Position numbers and translations under genes: made by a program | Shown: one piece after another, positions 8,701 to 16,530 of the stretch | Layout: every line of letters begins with the position of its first letter | How positions within the stretch are numbered: the stretch's first letter is position 1 | The notes under the pieces: generated by a model | Databases searched by the model: none | The model's input: the letters and a program-made list of their open reading frames with translations, nothing else | Told to the model about the DNA's origin: nothing | Origin: Sphingomonas hengshuiensis | GTDB taxonomy: Bacteria; Pseudomonadota; Alphaproteobacteria; Sphingomonadales; Sphingomonadaceae | Direction of reading: 5' to 3' | Length of the DNA: 64,000 bases | Assembly: GCF_000935025.1 (NCBI RefSeq) | Contig: NZ_CP010836.1 | Span: forward strand, 4,464,001-4,528,000

Positions 8701-11141
8701 CGGGCAAAGGGGTGTTGGGCAAGGCTGGCAAGGCCGAAGCTCTCCACCATCGTGCGGTGGATTCGCTCGGCCAGCCCGCGATGCGCGTCCCATTCGGTGA
8801 GCAAAGGCAATTGTTCGCGAACCGCAGGGCCAAGCGCTTCGGTCTCGGGGAGCGCGGCGCGGCGGCGGACCATGGCGCGGATGCTGGCGCCCGTCGCCTC
8901 GGGCACGCGGCGGGTCGCGGTGTCGAATGCGGCGATCCGGTCGAGATGGCGCGCCAGTGCGGCAAGCGTCCGGTCCCGCGACGCCCACAGCGCGTCGAGC
9001 CCGTCATCCTGCCTGGTCCAGCGTTCATAGCTGTCCTTCAAATCCATCACGAAGGACTTTTTGTCCTCCTGCGAATCGTGGATCAGGCAGGAAAGCCGGT
9101 CGAGCCCGACCGATTTGAGCCGGTTGAACACCACATCGAGCGCCGCGCGCTTTTCGCAGACGAACAGCACCCGTTTCCCGCGCGCGGCATAGTCGGCGAT
9201 CAGATTGGTGATCGTCTGCGATTTGCCGGTTCCCGGCGGGCCCTGGATGATGAAGCTGCGGCCCGACCGCGCCATCGCCACCGCGGCATCCTGCGTGGCG
9301 TCGGCGGGCACCACCGAATGATGCTCGGCGAGCGGCAGGGCCGGCGGCGCCTCCGCCTCCAGTTCGCGCGGCTCGATCGAGAAAATCCGGTCGAACGCGG
9401 GCGGCGGCACGGCATCGTCGATCAACTGGTTATAGTCGCGGACCAGCGACATCTTCTTGTAGTTGAAATTGGCCAGCGTGACTTGGGTGAGATCGATCTC
9501 CCATTGGTAGCGATGCCCTTCGCCGCGCACGAGCGCATAGGTCAGTGCCTCGGCATCGCCCCCCGCCACGATGCGGTCCGGTCGGGCCGGCATCCTGCCG
9601 CCGACCGCCAGCCGCTGGGGCAGCGGGGCGGGGCGCACATATTTCTCGAACAAGGCGAGGCCCAATGGGCGATAATCGTCCCGTTCGTAGCTGAACTCGG
9701 GTCGCGAAACGCCGCTGGCGCGGGAGGTCCGCTGCTTGCGGCGCTGGAATAATTTGAGCCGCTGCACTGCCTTTTGATGGATCAGTTCGATCTGTGGCTT
9801 GTCCGCCACCGCCAGAGTCACCCCCGGTTCGCTCCGGTGAATCTGCGCGGCGATGTCGGCCTGGATCTGCTCGATCGAGGTCTGGGCGAGATCGACGCGT
9901 TCGGGCAGTTGGATATCGTAGAGTTGGCGCAGATAATGCCGCAGCGCCGGATTGAACTCCGCTTCGGTGCCGGGGCAGCGCAGCAGATACTGGTCGCGCA
10001 CGCCCTTCTTCCTGGTCACCTCGACCGGCAGCCAGAGCAGGGGCGACTGGATGCGCTCGCCCGGTGCGTCCTTGAGATTGTGCCAGTGGAGGAAGGCGGC
10101 GACCAGCCGGAGATGGCTGAAGCCATATTCGGCACGGTCGCGCCGCGTCTCCTGGATGATCCGGTCGAATGCCGAGGGCAGATAAGGCTGGTCCTCGAAG
10201 CGCAGCCACTTGGCGAGCGCGATCTGGCCCCCGCCCAGCACCTCCGCCGCGAACTTGCTGTCCCAGGTGCATAGCTGGTCGGCGCGGATCGATTCGAGCC
10301 GCATCACCACGGGCACGCTGGCCACGGTGAGGTTCACGCTCGCTTGCGTCGGGCGGAAATGGATCAGCCGGTTGCGGCGCGACAGGTCGAACAACCGGTC
10401 GCGCAAATGGGTGAGCACCGCGGCCCGGCGGCCTTTCGCCCCCGTCGCCCCGACCAGCGCGCGCTCGACATCGAGGCCGCCGGGCTGGTCGCGATACCCC
10501 TCCAGCCGCCGCGCGAGCGCCTCCAGATCGCTTCCGCGCTCCTGCCGCTTCAGCGCAGTCATCTCGACGATCAGCGCGGCGATTACCGGGTGGAGCGCGG
10601 CGTTGAGCCGGAACAGATTGGCCTGTGCGCCGGAAAAGCGCGCGACGTCCTCCTCGTCGTTCAGGTCGAGCCCGCAAGCGAGGCTGGCGAGGATCAGCCC
10701 GATGACGAAGATGTCGGCCAGCGCGTCATGATGGCCGATCGACTGCTCCCACGCGCGATAGCCGGTGAGGTAGGCGGGCTTGCATTCGGCCTCCGCGTCC
10801 TCGCCGCGCGCTCGCAGATCCTCGATCGTGCTGCCGGTATCGACATCGGTCGCAACGCGATATTCTCCGACGACGCGCAGCGCCGATCCGGCGTGCGGCT
10901 GTACCGCGCGCAGCCGGGCGTCGTTATAGCTGGGGCGGCGGCCATCGGGGTGCGCCAGCGCAAGCACGCCGTCGCCGGAATCGGTCACTGCGTCACCGCC
11001 CAGATCGGCGACGCGCTCGATCGCATGCAGCGCCGCGACTGCGCGCATCAACGGGAGCATCGCGCGCAGGAGATCCTCGGTCGGCAAGGCGCCGCCCTCG
11101 GCCACGCGCTGGCTGAGCGTGACGGGCCGCCCCTCGCTCAT
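5703..11141 (-). CDS. Pseudokinase-DUF4011-SF1 helicase-Vsr-like nuclease-WGR fusion protein
   Basis: A very large (1812 aa) multidomain protein. Residues about 20-215 resemble the C-lobe of a protein kinase (AVAALHA..., then ADIFVIGLILASLACGLD) but without an N-lobe or HRD/DFG residues. DUF4011 starts near 240 (FDLSRRNRLIHFRP). The SF1 helicase core has Walker A GPPGTGKS (634-641), Walker B VVIFDEASQIP (about 1255) and late motifs VQGDERDVILLS and NVIFSRARHH. A Vsr/DUF559-type nuclease domain lies near 1640-1710 (FRCDLGIL, ILIDGNGHG) and a WGR domain forms the last 70 residues (VIFGRTGTKGS). DUF4011-helicase-Vsr proteins have been reported as antiphage (the Hhe type, as I recall). The start overlaps the stop of the upstream metallopeptidase gene by 4 bp, so the two are one operon. 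Confidence 0.85.
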   Translation of the reverse strand: MSEGRPVTLSQRVAEGGALPTEDLLRAMLPLMRAVAALHAIERVADLGGDAVTDSGDGVLALAHPDGRRPSYNDARLRAVQPHAGSALRVVGEYRVATDVDTGSTIEDLRARGEDAEAECKPAYLTGYRAWEQSIGHHDALADIFVIGLILASLACGLDLNDEEDVARFSGAQANLFRLNAALHPVIAALIVEMTALKRQERGSDLEALARRLEGYRDQPGGLDVERALVGATGAKGRRAAVLTHLRDRLFDLSRRNRLIHFRPTQASVNLTVASVPVVMRLESIRADQLCTWDSKFAAEVLGGGQIALAKWLRFEDQPYLPSAFDRIIQETRRDRAEYGFSHLRLVAAFLHWHNLKDAPGERIQSPLLWLPVEVTRKKGVRDQYLLRCPGTEAEFNPALRHYLRQLYDIQLPERVDLAQTSIEQIQADIAAQIHRSEPGVTLAVADKPQIELIHQKAVQRLKLFQRRKQRTSRASGVSRPEFSYERDDYRPLGLALFEKYVRPAPLPQRLAVGGRMPARPDRIVAGGDAEALTYALVRGEGHRYQWEIDLTQVTLANFNYKKMSLVRDYNQLIDDAVPPPAFDRIFSIEPRELEAEAPPALPLAEHHSVVPADATQDAAVAMARSGRSFIIQGPPGTGKSQTITNLIADYAARGKRVLFVCEKRAALDVVFNRLKSVGLDRLSCLIHDSQEDKKSFVMDLKDSYERWTRQDDGLDALWASRDRTLAALARHLDRIAAFDTATRRVPEATGASIRAMVRRRAALPETEALGPAVREQLPLLTEWDAHRGLAERIHRTMVESFGLASLAQHPFARLAPDMVASDRAYAEAEAAIGDGERLIDALDAALEDEAVLLSPDTRLADALTLVRAARQAVETNLAGNLALLDPGSALSSDFAAGRATLDRAQGDAEAAAEAAAHWRDPLTPEDTAAALEQARRQEPSFFKFLSGAWRRLKRTVRERYDFSAHAVEPSITTVLERLAARHATAAADAEARRAIARRFATGDTDALAAARDDWANATTPMLRTLIGHVRAAADPAALIAREAAPAVQIEALAALCARFLTSADDMTLGALSEALRDMREGLEELPDLLPLLAAADAAGSRMAYAMRSLALAPPAIEAQVIEEAFARILRDEPALQRFDAAELGSSARRAAKARRLLQRDNSAAILGVNHRRFRDHVKRSMLSVTQLDADGRNFKRIYSTGRRELEHEFGKSMRYRSIRDLSDDETGPVVIDLKPIWLMSPLSVSDTLPLHPELFDVVIFDEASQIPTEEAVPALSRAPQVIVVGDEMQLPPTSFFATARDEDEMQVSAEEDGETVAIILDADSLLNQSARSLPATLLAWHYRSRSEALISFSNAAFYEGRLITVPDLVLADPSAAPDPLRSDDAASAATAVDRMLARAVSFHPVADGLYEKRVNDPEARLIAAMVRDLLFRETGLSIGIVAFSEAQQTEIEDALETLAGEDKAFAARLEAEYAREDDGQINGLFIKNLENVQGDERDVILLSICYAPDANGRMAMNFGPINQRGGEKRLNVIFSRARHHMAVVSTIRAEAITNTHNDGARALRTFLAFAEAQSRGDAAHGQTVLATLNPEAQRVFARSAPTDALRDALAQALTARGHDVRAHIGSASFRCDLGILAPGGDRYQLGILIDGNGHGSVEDRYVFQPAILRAFGWKVIDVPSHSWLRDPDAVVAQIEAALRREAGEDDDDPFEGSTMAPPVVSVPKTKASDETPAPGPDEPSSALVFSEFRFQQASSDKFWKIAVSGGEMTVIFGRTGTKGSTVVKVFETPERAKREAAKLIAEKVRKGYLET

Positions 11142-12328
11142 GCTTTCGCCTTTTTCAACGGAGCGAAGATGCGTTCTATCGCCGGCTTGGTGAATTTGAG
11201 GTCGCGCTTCAGCGCCGCCTTGAACGGCTCGACCCCGTCATACAGGCTGGCGATCCCCGCGCCTGCGGTCAGCATCGCATTGCGGCTGTCCGGGTCCGGA
11301 TCGGCCATCGCGACATCCAGGCTGAGCGATACGAGATACTCGCGAAACGAGCCGTCGAGGCGATCGGGCGAGAGCGCGCTGTCGCTCACGACCGCCTCGC
11401 CCGGCTGCCAGTCGGGGAAGGTGCGGCGCAGCAGCGTCCCGACCGACTCATCGGCGGCGGGATGCGTCGCGAGCCGGGTCAGGAAGCCGCGCGTAATCGC
11501 CGTTGCTTCATACTGGCGCGGCAAGTCGAGCGCCGCGATCGACAGGGGCCCCCGAACGCGCTTTTCGATCCACGCCTCGGTGCCGGGATCGCCGCGCCAC
11601 CATTTGTCGAGTGCCTGGGCGCGTACGAAGATTTCGGGGTGGGTTTCGCCCTGCGAGGGTTTGGCGTCGCTCTCCGCCTCGGCGGCCTGGCGGAGATAGG
11701 CCTCGGGATCGACCGAGCCGAGGCCGGTCATCGTCTTGACCAAGGTGGCGATCGCCGGCCCGGGGGCCTGGGCCGCAACCGCGCCGCCGCGATCGGCATA
11801 GAGCTCGGTATGCAGGCGATAGAGGCGGGCAGTCTCGACATGGCTGGGCGAAGCGCCGGGATAGGCGAGCGCATGATCGAGGATGGTGGTCGCCGCGTAA
11901 TAGGCGCCGCCTTCGATCGACCATAGCCGGTAATGCGCCAGCTCATGGCCGAGCAGCGCGATCCGTTCCTCGCGCGAGAGCTTGTCGAGCACCGGCCCGT
12001 GGAACAGCAGATGGATCTCGCCCGGCACGAAGCACAGCGCCGCGTTCATCGCGCCGTCCGCCGCCTGATACAGCGTGGCCGGCGCGTCGATCTCGAGCCG
12101 CGCCAGCACCGCCGCAATGTCTTCATGCACTTCGGGATGCGCCGCCGCGTCGATGCGATAGGTTTCGCGGAGCAGATAGGCGCGCATTTCCTGCACCTGC
12201 TCCTCGCGTGTCTGCTGCGAACTGCCCCAGGCCCAGATTTCGGGCTCGTACTCGCGCAGATGCTCGACGATGAGGCGATGATAGGCGAGCGGCTCAAGCG
12301 CCGGTACGGATTGCGATTCGTCCCCCAT
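11138..12328 (-). CDS. M48-like zinc metallopeptidase paired with the helicase fusion
   Basis: A 396-aa soluble protein with the zinc-protease motif HELAH at residues 128-132 and, about 45 residues later, HTELYADRGG, which fits the third-ligand ExxAD motif of M48/M56-type gluzincins. No signal peptide or membrane segment is seen, unlike HtpX, so it should act in the cytoplasm. I use ATG 12328; a longer frame to 12370 adds 14 residues without support. The stop overlaps the start of the 1812-aa helicase gene (ATGA), implying translational coupling and a joint function. Cytoplasmic peptidases paired with nucleic-acid sensors occur in several defence systems; that role here is inference. Confidence 0.75.
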   Translation of the reverse strand: MGDESQSVPALEPLAYHRLIVEHLREYEPEIWAWGSSQQTREEQVQEMRAYLLRETYRIDAAAHPEVHEDIAAVLARLEIDAPATLYQAADGAMNAALCFVPGEIHLLFHGPVLDKLSREERIALLGHELAHYRLWSIEGGAYYAATTILDHALAYPGASPSHVETARLYRLHTELYADRGGAVAAQAPGPAIATLVKTMTGLGSVDPEAYLRQAAEAESDAKPSQGETHPEIFVRAQALDKWWRGDPGTEAWIEKRVRGPLSIAALDLPRQYEATAITRGFLTRLATHPAADESVGTLLRRTFPDWQPGEAVVSDSALSPDRLDGSFREYLVSLSLDVAMADPDPDSRNAMLTAGAGIASLYDGVEPFKAALKRDLKFTKPAIERIFAPLKKAKA

Positions 12329-12397
12329 CGCGCCAATCCTAACGCGGGTTTGGCAACGGTCCAGCCGCAACTGGCGGGCCTTTGTCCACGGTCGGCG

Positions 12398-14218
12398 CTA
12401 TTCCGCCGCCAGATCCGTGTCCGCCTCGCGCTCCTGCGCCTGCCTTGCCCACATCTCGGCGTACAGCCCGCCCTGCCGCAGCAGTTCGGCATGCGTGCCC
12501 TGCTCGGCGACGCGCCCTGCCTCCAGCACGACGATGCGGTCGGCATGGACGATCGTCGAGAGGCGGTGCGCGATCACGATCGTCGTCCGGCCCTGCTCGA
12601 TCGCCTCCAGCGTCGCCTGGATGTCCGCCTCGGTGCGGCTGTCGAGCGCACTCGTCGCCTCGTCGAGGATCAGGATCGGCGGGTTCTTGACCAACGTCCG
12701 GGCAATCGCGACGCGCTGCTTCTCGCCCCCCGACAGCTTGAGCCCCCGTTCGCCGACGCGCGTCTCGAATCCTTGCGGCAGCGACTGGATGAACCCCGCA
12801 ATCGCCGCCCCGCGCGCGGCGTCGGCCACGTCCTCGGGCGTCGCATCCTCGCGGCCATAGGCGATATTGTAGCCGATCGTGTCGTTGAACAGCACGGTAT
12901 CCTGCGGCACGATCCCGATCGCGGCGCGCAGGCTGGATTGCGTCACGCGCGCAATGTCCTGCCCGTCGATCGTGATCCGCCCGCCGGTAAGGTCGTAGAA
13001 TCGGTACAGCAGCCGCGCGAGCGTCGATTTGCCCGCACCCGAGGGGCCGACCACCGCGACGGTCGCGCCCGCCGGAATGTCGAGGTCGATACCTTTCAGG
13101 ATCGCGCGGTCGGGGTCATAGCCGAACTGCACGCCCTCGAACCGCACCTGCCCCCGCGCCACCGCCAGCGGCTGCGCGCCGGGTGCGTCGGTCACTTCGG
13201 CGGGGGTGTCGACCAGGTCGAACATGCTGCCCATGTCGATCACGCCCTGGCGGATCGTGCGATAGACCATGCCGAGCAGGTCGAGCGGGCGGAACAGCTG
13301 GACGAGCAAGGTCGACACCAGCACGACATTGCCCGGCGTGAATTCGCCGCGCGCCCAGCCGAACACGATCAGCGCCATGCCCGCGCCCAGCATCGCATTG
13401 GTGATCACCGCCTGGCCGATATTGAGCCACGCCAGCGAATTCTCGCTCACCACCGCCGCCTTGGCATAGGCCTTGACCGCGTCGTCATAGCGGCGCGCCT
13501 CACGCACCTCGGCGTTGAAATATTTGACCGTCTCGAAATTGAGCAGCGAATCGACGGCATGCGCGACCGCGCCGGTATCGAGGTCGTTCATCTGCTGGCG
13601 CAGCTTGGCGCGCCAGTCGGTCACCCATCGCGTGAAGGCGATATAGACGACCACCATCGCGCAGGTCCCCGCGACGAGCCACCAGCTGAACTTCTGGAGG
13701 AAGATGCCGAGCACGAGCACCAGCTCGAAGATCGTCGGCGCGATGTTGAACAGCAGGAAGTAGAGCATGGTATCGATGCTCTTGGTCCCGCGCTCGACCA
13801 CCTTGGTCACTGCGCCGGTGCGCCGCTCGAGGTGAAAGCGCAGCGACAGCGCATGGAGGTGGCGGAACACGTCCGACGCCAGCCGCTGGGTCGCGACCTG
13901 CCCGACCTTCTCGAACACCACGTTGCGGACATTGTCGAACGCCACCCCGCCCAGCCGCGCGACTGCATAGCCGACGACCAGCGCCACCACGAGCCACATG
14001 CCGTCGCGCGATCCCCCCGCCATCCGGTCGATCGCCCCCTGCAATGCGAAGGGCGCGCCGAACACCTGGATCAGCTTCGAACAGACGACCAGAGTCATCG
14101 CGACGACGATCCGCACCCTTAGCTGCGGCGCATCGGCGGGCCACAAATAGGGCAGGAAACGCTTCATCGTGCCGAGCATCGGCCGCTCGGGCGCGGAATC
14201 AGGATTTTCGGGAGGCAT
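12398..14218 (-). CDS. Atm1/ABCB7-type ABC exporter (membrane + ATPase)
   Basis: A 606-aa half-transporter: an N-terminal six-helix ABC transporter membrane domain (about residues 30-320) and a C-terminal ATPase with Walker A GPSGAGKST, signature LSGGEKQR and Walker B ILILDEATSALD. The N-terminal sequence (FLPYLWPADAPQLRVRIVVA) and overall pattern match the Atm1/HMT1 group, which exports glutathione-conjugated or sulfur-containing compounds and helps with metal tolerance and Fe-S balance. I use ATG 14218 (MPPENPDS); 18 more in-frame codons lie upstream without support. It works as a homodimer. The gene stands alone between the peptidase-helicase pair and a small unknown gene. Confidence 0.85.
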   Translation of the reverse strand: MPPENPDSAPERPMLGTMKRFLPYLWPADAPQLRVRIVVAMTLVVCSKLIQVFGAPFALQGAIDRMAGGSRDGMWLVVALVVGYAVARLGGVAFDNVRNVVFEKVGQVATQRLASDVFRHLHALSLRFHLERRTGAVTKVVERGTKSIDTMLYFLLFNIAPTIFELVLVLGIFLQKFSWWLVAGTCAMVVVYIAFTRWVTDWRAKLRQQMNDLDTGAVAHAVDSLLNFETVKYFNAEVREARRYDDAVKAYAKAAVVSENSLAWLNIGQAVITNAMLGAGMALIVFGWARGEFTPGNVVLVSTLLVQLFRPLDLLGMVYRTIRQGVIDMGSMFDLVDTPAEVTDAPGAQPLAVARGQVRFEGVQFGYDPDRAILKGIDLDIPAGATVAVVGPSGAGKSTLARLLYRFYDLTGGRITIDGQDIARVTQSSLRAAIGIVPQDTVLFNDTIGYNIAYGREDATPEDVADAARGAAIAGFIQSLPQGFETRVGERGLKLSGGEKQRVAIARTLVKNPPILILDEATSALDSRTEADIQATLEAIEQGRTTIVIAHRLSTIVHADRIVVLEAGRVAEQGTHAELLRQGGLYAEMWARQAQEREADTDLAAE

Positions 14219-14310
14219 CAAGCGCGATTTGGGGCGTCTGGCGCCCGGATGCAACGGCTGGGCGGAACGCACGCGCCGTGGCTTCGTTGATAAGCCGAAG
14301 GGAAATGACG

Positions 14311-14547
14311 ATGGAACCGCTTCTCTACGTCCTCGCGATCATGGGCTGCGGCGATGATTCGGGCGCATGCCAGCAGGCGCGGGTAGAGCCGGCACGCTAC
14401 ACGTCGATCGTCGCCTGCCAGGAGGCGATGCCCGCCGCGCTTCGGCGCAACACCGACCTCGAATTCCCGGTGATCAGCGCCACCTGCCAGCGCACCAGCG
14501 ACCAAATGGTCGACGCGCGTCCCCCTGCGGCACGCTCGGGCGGCTGA
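14311..14547 (+). CDS. Small secreted or periplasmic protein of unknown function
   Basis: A 78-aa protein that I do not recognise. It starts with a hydrophobic stretch (LLYVLAIMGCG) and has four cysteines in regular spacing (CGDDSGAC, then one in IVACQEAM and one in SATCQRT), which suggests a disulfide-bonded secreted domain. An ATG six bases earlier (14305) is possible, but the GAAGGGA ribosome-binding site at 14297-14303 is best spaced for 14311. It is divergent from the ABC exporter. Confidence 0.6.
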   Translation: MEPLLYVLAIMGCGDDSGACQQARVEPARYTSIVACQEAMPAALRRNTDLEFPVISATCQRTSDQMVDARPPAARSGG

Positions 14548-14611
14548 ACCGCTGGAACCGCGCCGCATTCTACGATAGTTTCGCGCCTGCAACAAATTTG
14601 CGGGGGCGAAG

Positions 14612-14998
14612 ATGCAGAGGCTGCTGGCAATCGTCGCGGGGCTGGTCGTCGCGATGGCGACGATCCTGGGAATCGAACTTCTGGCCCATCTGCTATGGCC
14701 CCTCCCGCTTCCCGATCTGGCGGACACGCCGGCGGTCGCGGCGTTCCTTGCCGAGGCTCCGGGTGGCGCGCAGACGATGCTGATCGGCGCGTGGTTCGCG
14801 GGCGCCTTGCTGGGCGGCACCACGGCGTTCCGCGTCGCGGACTGGCCCGCGGCGGGATGGATCGTGGCGTTTCTCGTCGCGGCGGGCGGGCTGGCGAACG
14901 TGCTGCTGCTTCCGTACCCGCTCTGGATGCAGATCGCCGCAGTGGCGGCACCTCTGGTCGGCGGCATCGTCGTGTCGGGCGTGACGCGCCCCGCCTAA
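14612..14998 (+). CDS. Small four-helix membrane protein, unknown function
   Basis: A 128-aa protein with four clear hydrophobic segments (about residues 4-28, 56-76, 82-102 and 104-124), probably an inner-membrane protein. It lacks motifs I can name. Its stop overlaps the end of crtB on the other strand (4 bp), so the two genes converge with no spacer. Confidence 0.65.
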   Translation: MQRLLAIVAGLVVAMATILGIELLAHLLWPLPLPDLADTPAVAAFLAEAPGGAQTMLIGAWFAGALLGGTTAFRVADWPAAGWIVAFLVAAGGLANVLLLPYPLWMQIAAVAAPLVGGIVVSGVTRPA

Positions 14999-15951
14999 TC
15001 CGCGCGCGGCCGCGTCCACAGATGCGCAGGGCGGGGTGCCGCGCGATACAGGTCGCGGCGGCGCACCGCCTGGCCCAGCGCACGCGCGATCCAGCCGAGC
15101 TTGGCGGCCTTGCCCGTCGAGACGCGCCTGTCCCACGCCCGCGCGCCCCTGGCCGCCACCGCGCGCGCGATGTCGCCATAGATCCCCGCCGCCGCCAGCA
15201 CTGCCCAGGCCGATCGCAGCCCCAGCGCCGGCGTCCCGCCGCGCGCGCTCGCCTCATATTCCTCGGCGCGCCCCGCCAGCCGCGTCGCCAGCATCGCCAG
15301 CTTGGTCGGATCGGCCATCACCGCGCCGCGATCGATCTCGGCATCGGCCAGCCAGTCGCCGGGCAGATAGCATCGCCCAGCGCCCGCATCCTCGCCGATG
15401 TCGCGCGCGATATTGGCAAGCTGGAACGCCAGCCCCAGGTCGCATGCGCGGTCGAGCACCGCCGCGTCGCGCGGGTTCACTCCCATCGCGACTGCCATCA
15501 TGCAGCCGACTGCGCCCGCGACATGATAGCAATATTGCAGCAGCCCGGCCTCGTCCTCAGGCTGCCATCCCGCCGCGTCGAGCGCGAAGCCCTCGACCAC
15601 ATCCCATACCAGCCGGTGCGGCATCCCGGTCTCGGCGACGACGATGCGCAGCGCGTCGAACGCCGCGTCGCCCACCCATTCGCCGTCCAGCGCCGCCTGC
15701 GTCCGCACCCGGATCGCGTCGAGCCGCGCCTGCGGATCGGCCACTGCCGCCATGCCGTGCCCATCCTCCTGCCCATCGGCGAGATCGTCGCACGCGCGGC
15801 ACCACGCATAGAGCAGCCACGCCCGCTCGCGCTCGCGCCGCGCAAACAAGCGGCTCGCCGCGGCGAAGCTCTTCGATCCGCGCCCGATCGATTCGCCCGC
15901 GGTGGCGACGATCGCCTCGCGCGTCGGCATCGGATGCGCGGCGTGGCTCAC
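14995..15951 (-). CDS. crtB: Phytoene synthase
   Basis: A 318-aa squalene/phytoene synthase. Both Asp-rich motifs that bind diphosphate through magnesium are present: CRACDDLADG (about residue 50) and NIARDIGEDAGAGRCYLP (about residue 185). It joins two geranylgeranyl diphosphates to make phytoene, the first committed carotenoid step. The start is GTG at 15951, which overlaps the stop of the LOG-family gene (GTGA). With crtI and crtY upstream on the same strand it completes a route from GGPP to beta-carotene. An ATG seven codons in is an alternative start. Confidence 0.92.
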   Translation of the reverse strand: MSHAAHPMPTREAIVATAGESIGRGSKSFAAASRLFARRERERAWLLYAWCRACDDLADGQEDGHGMAAVADPQARLDAIRVRTQAALDGEWVGDAAFDALRIVVAETGMPHRLVWDVVEGFALDAAGWQPEDEAGLLQYCYHVAGAVGCMMAVAMGVNPRDAAVLDRACDLGLAFQLANIARDIGEDAGAGRCYLPGDWLADAEIDRGAVMADPTKLAMLATRLAGRAEEYEASARGGTPALGLRSAWAVLAAAGIYGDIARAVAARGARAWDRRVSTGKAAKLGWIARALGQAVRRRDLYRAAPRPAHLWTRPRAD

Positions 15952-16529
15952 AGGTCTTCGCGCTGCATGCGGATGATCGGCACGGTCGGCTCGAAAGTCG
16001 CCATCCGCTCGATCAGCCGGGGCAGGTCGTCGTCGGTCAGCAATATCCCCTGATGCTGCGGCCGCAGGAACCCGACCTGGCCCATCTTGGCGACGAACTC
16101 GATCAGCCCGTCATAGAAGCCCGCGACATTGAGCAGCGCCACCGGCTTGGCGTGATAGCCAAGCTGTGCCCAGCTCATCGCTTCCCATAATTCGTCCATC
16201 GTGCCGGTGCCGCCGGGGATCGTCAGGAACCCGTCCGACAGCTCGGTAAAGCGCGCCTTGCGCTCGTGCATCGTCTCGACGACATGCAGTTCGGTCAGGT
16301 CGCGATGCGCGACTTCGGCGCGGACCAGCGCCTGCGGGATCACCCCGATCACTTCGCCCCCGGCCTCCAGGCACGCATCGGCGACCGCGCCCATCAGCCC
16401 GAGCCTGCCGCCGCCATAGACAACGCCGATCCCGCGCTCGGCAAAGCTGCGCCCGACGTCGCGCGCGCATGCGATATAGACCGGATCGGCGGGGGTCGCC
16501 GACCCGCAATAGACTGCGATACGCTTCAA
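15948..16529 (-). CDS. LOG-family nucleotide phosphoribohydrolase inside the carotenoid operon
   Basis: A 193-aa Rossmann-like protein with the family signature IPGGTGTMDELWEAMSWAQLG. LOG enzymes remove the base from nucleoside 5'-monophosphates: plant and some bacterial members activate cytokinins and others act as AMP or general nucleotide hydrolases. The start is TTG at 16529, one base after the crtI stop, and its stop overlaps the crtB start, so it is transcribed as part of crtY-crtI-LOG-crtB. Why it sits between two carotenoid genes is not clear from the sequence. Confidence 0.88.
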   Translation of the reverse strand: MKRIAVYCGSATPADPVYIACARDVGRSFAERGIGVVYGGGRLGLMGAVADACLEAGGEVIGVIPQALVRAEVAHRDLTELHVVETMHERKARFTELSDGFLTIPGGTGTMDELWEAMSWAQLGYHAKPVALLNVAGFYDGLIEFVAKMGQVGFLRPQHQGILLTDDDLPRLIERMATFEPTVPIIRMQREDL

Positions 16530-16530
16530 C

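Noticed and set aside
7518..9752. A 744-codon open frame on the plus strand inside the helicase gene
   Set aside because: Same antisense composition, no ribosome-binding site and no motif, while the opposite strand carries helicase motifs throughout.
11933..14122. A 729-codon plus-strand frame across the peptidase and ABC exporter
   Set aside because: It crosses two well-defined genes on the other strand and consists of low-complexity His/Arg/Asp-rich sequence.
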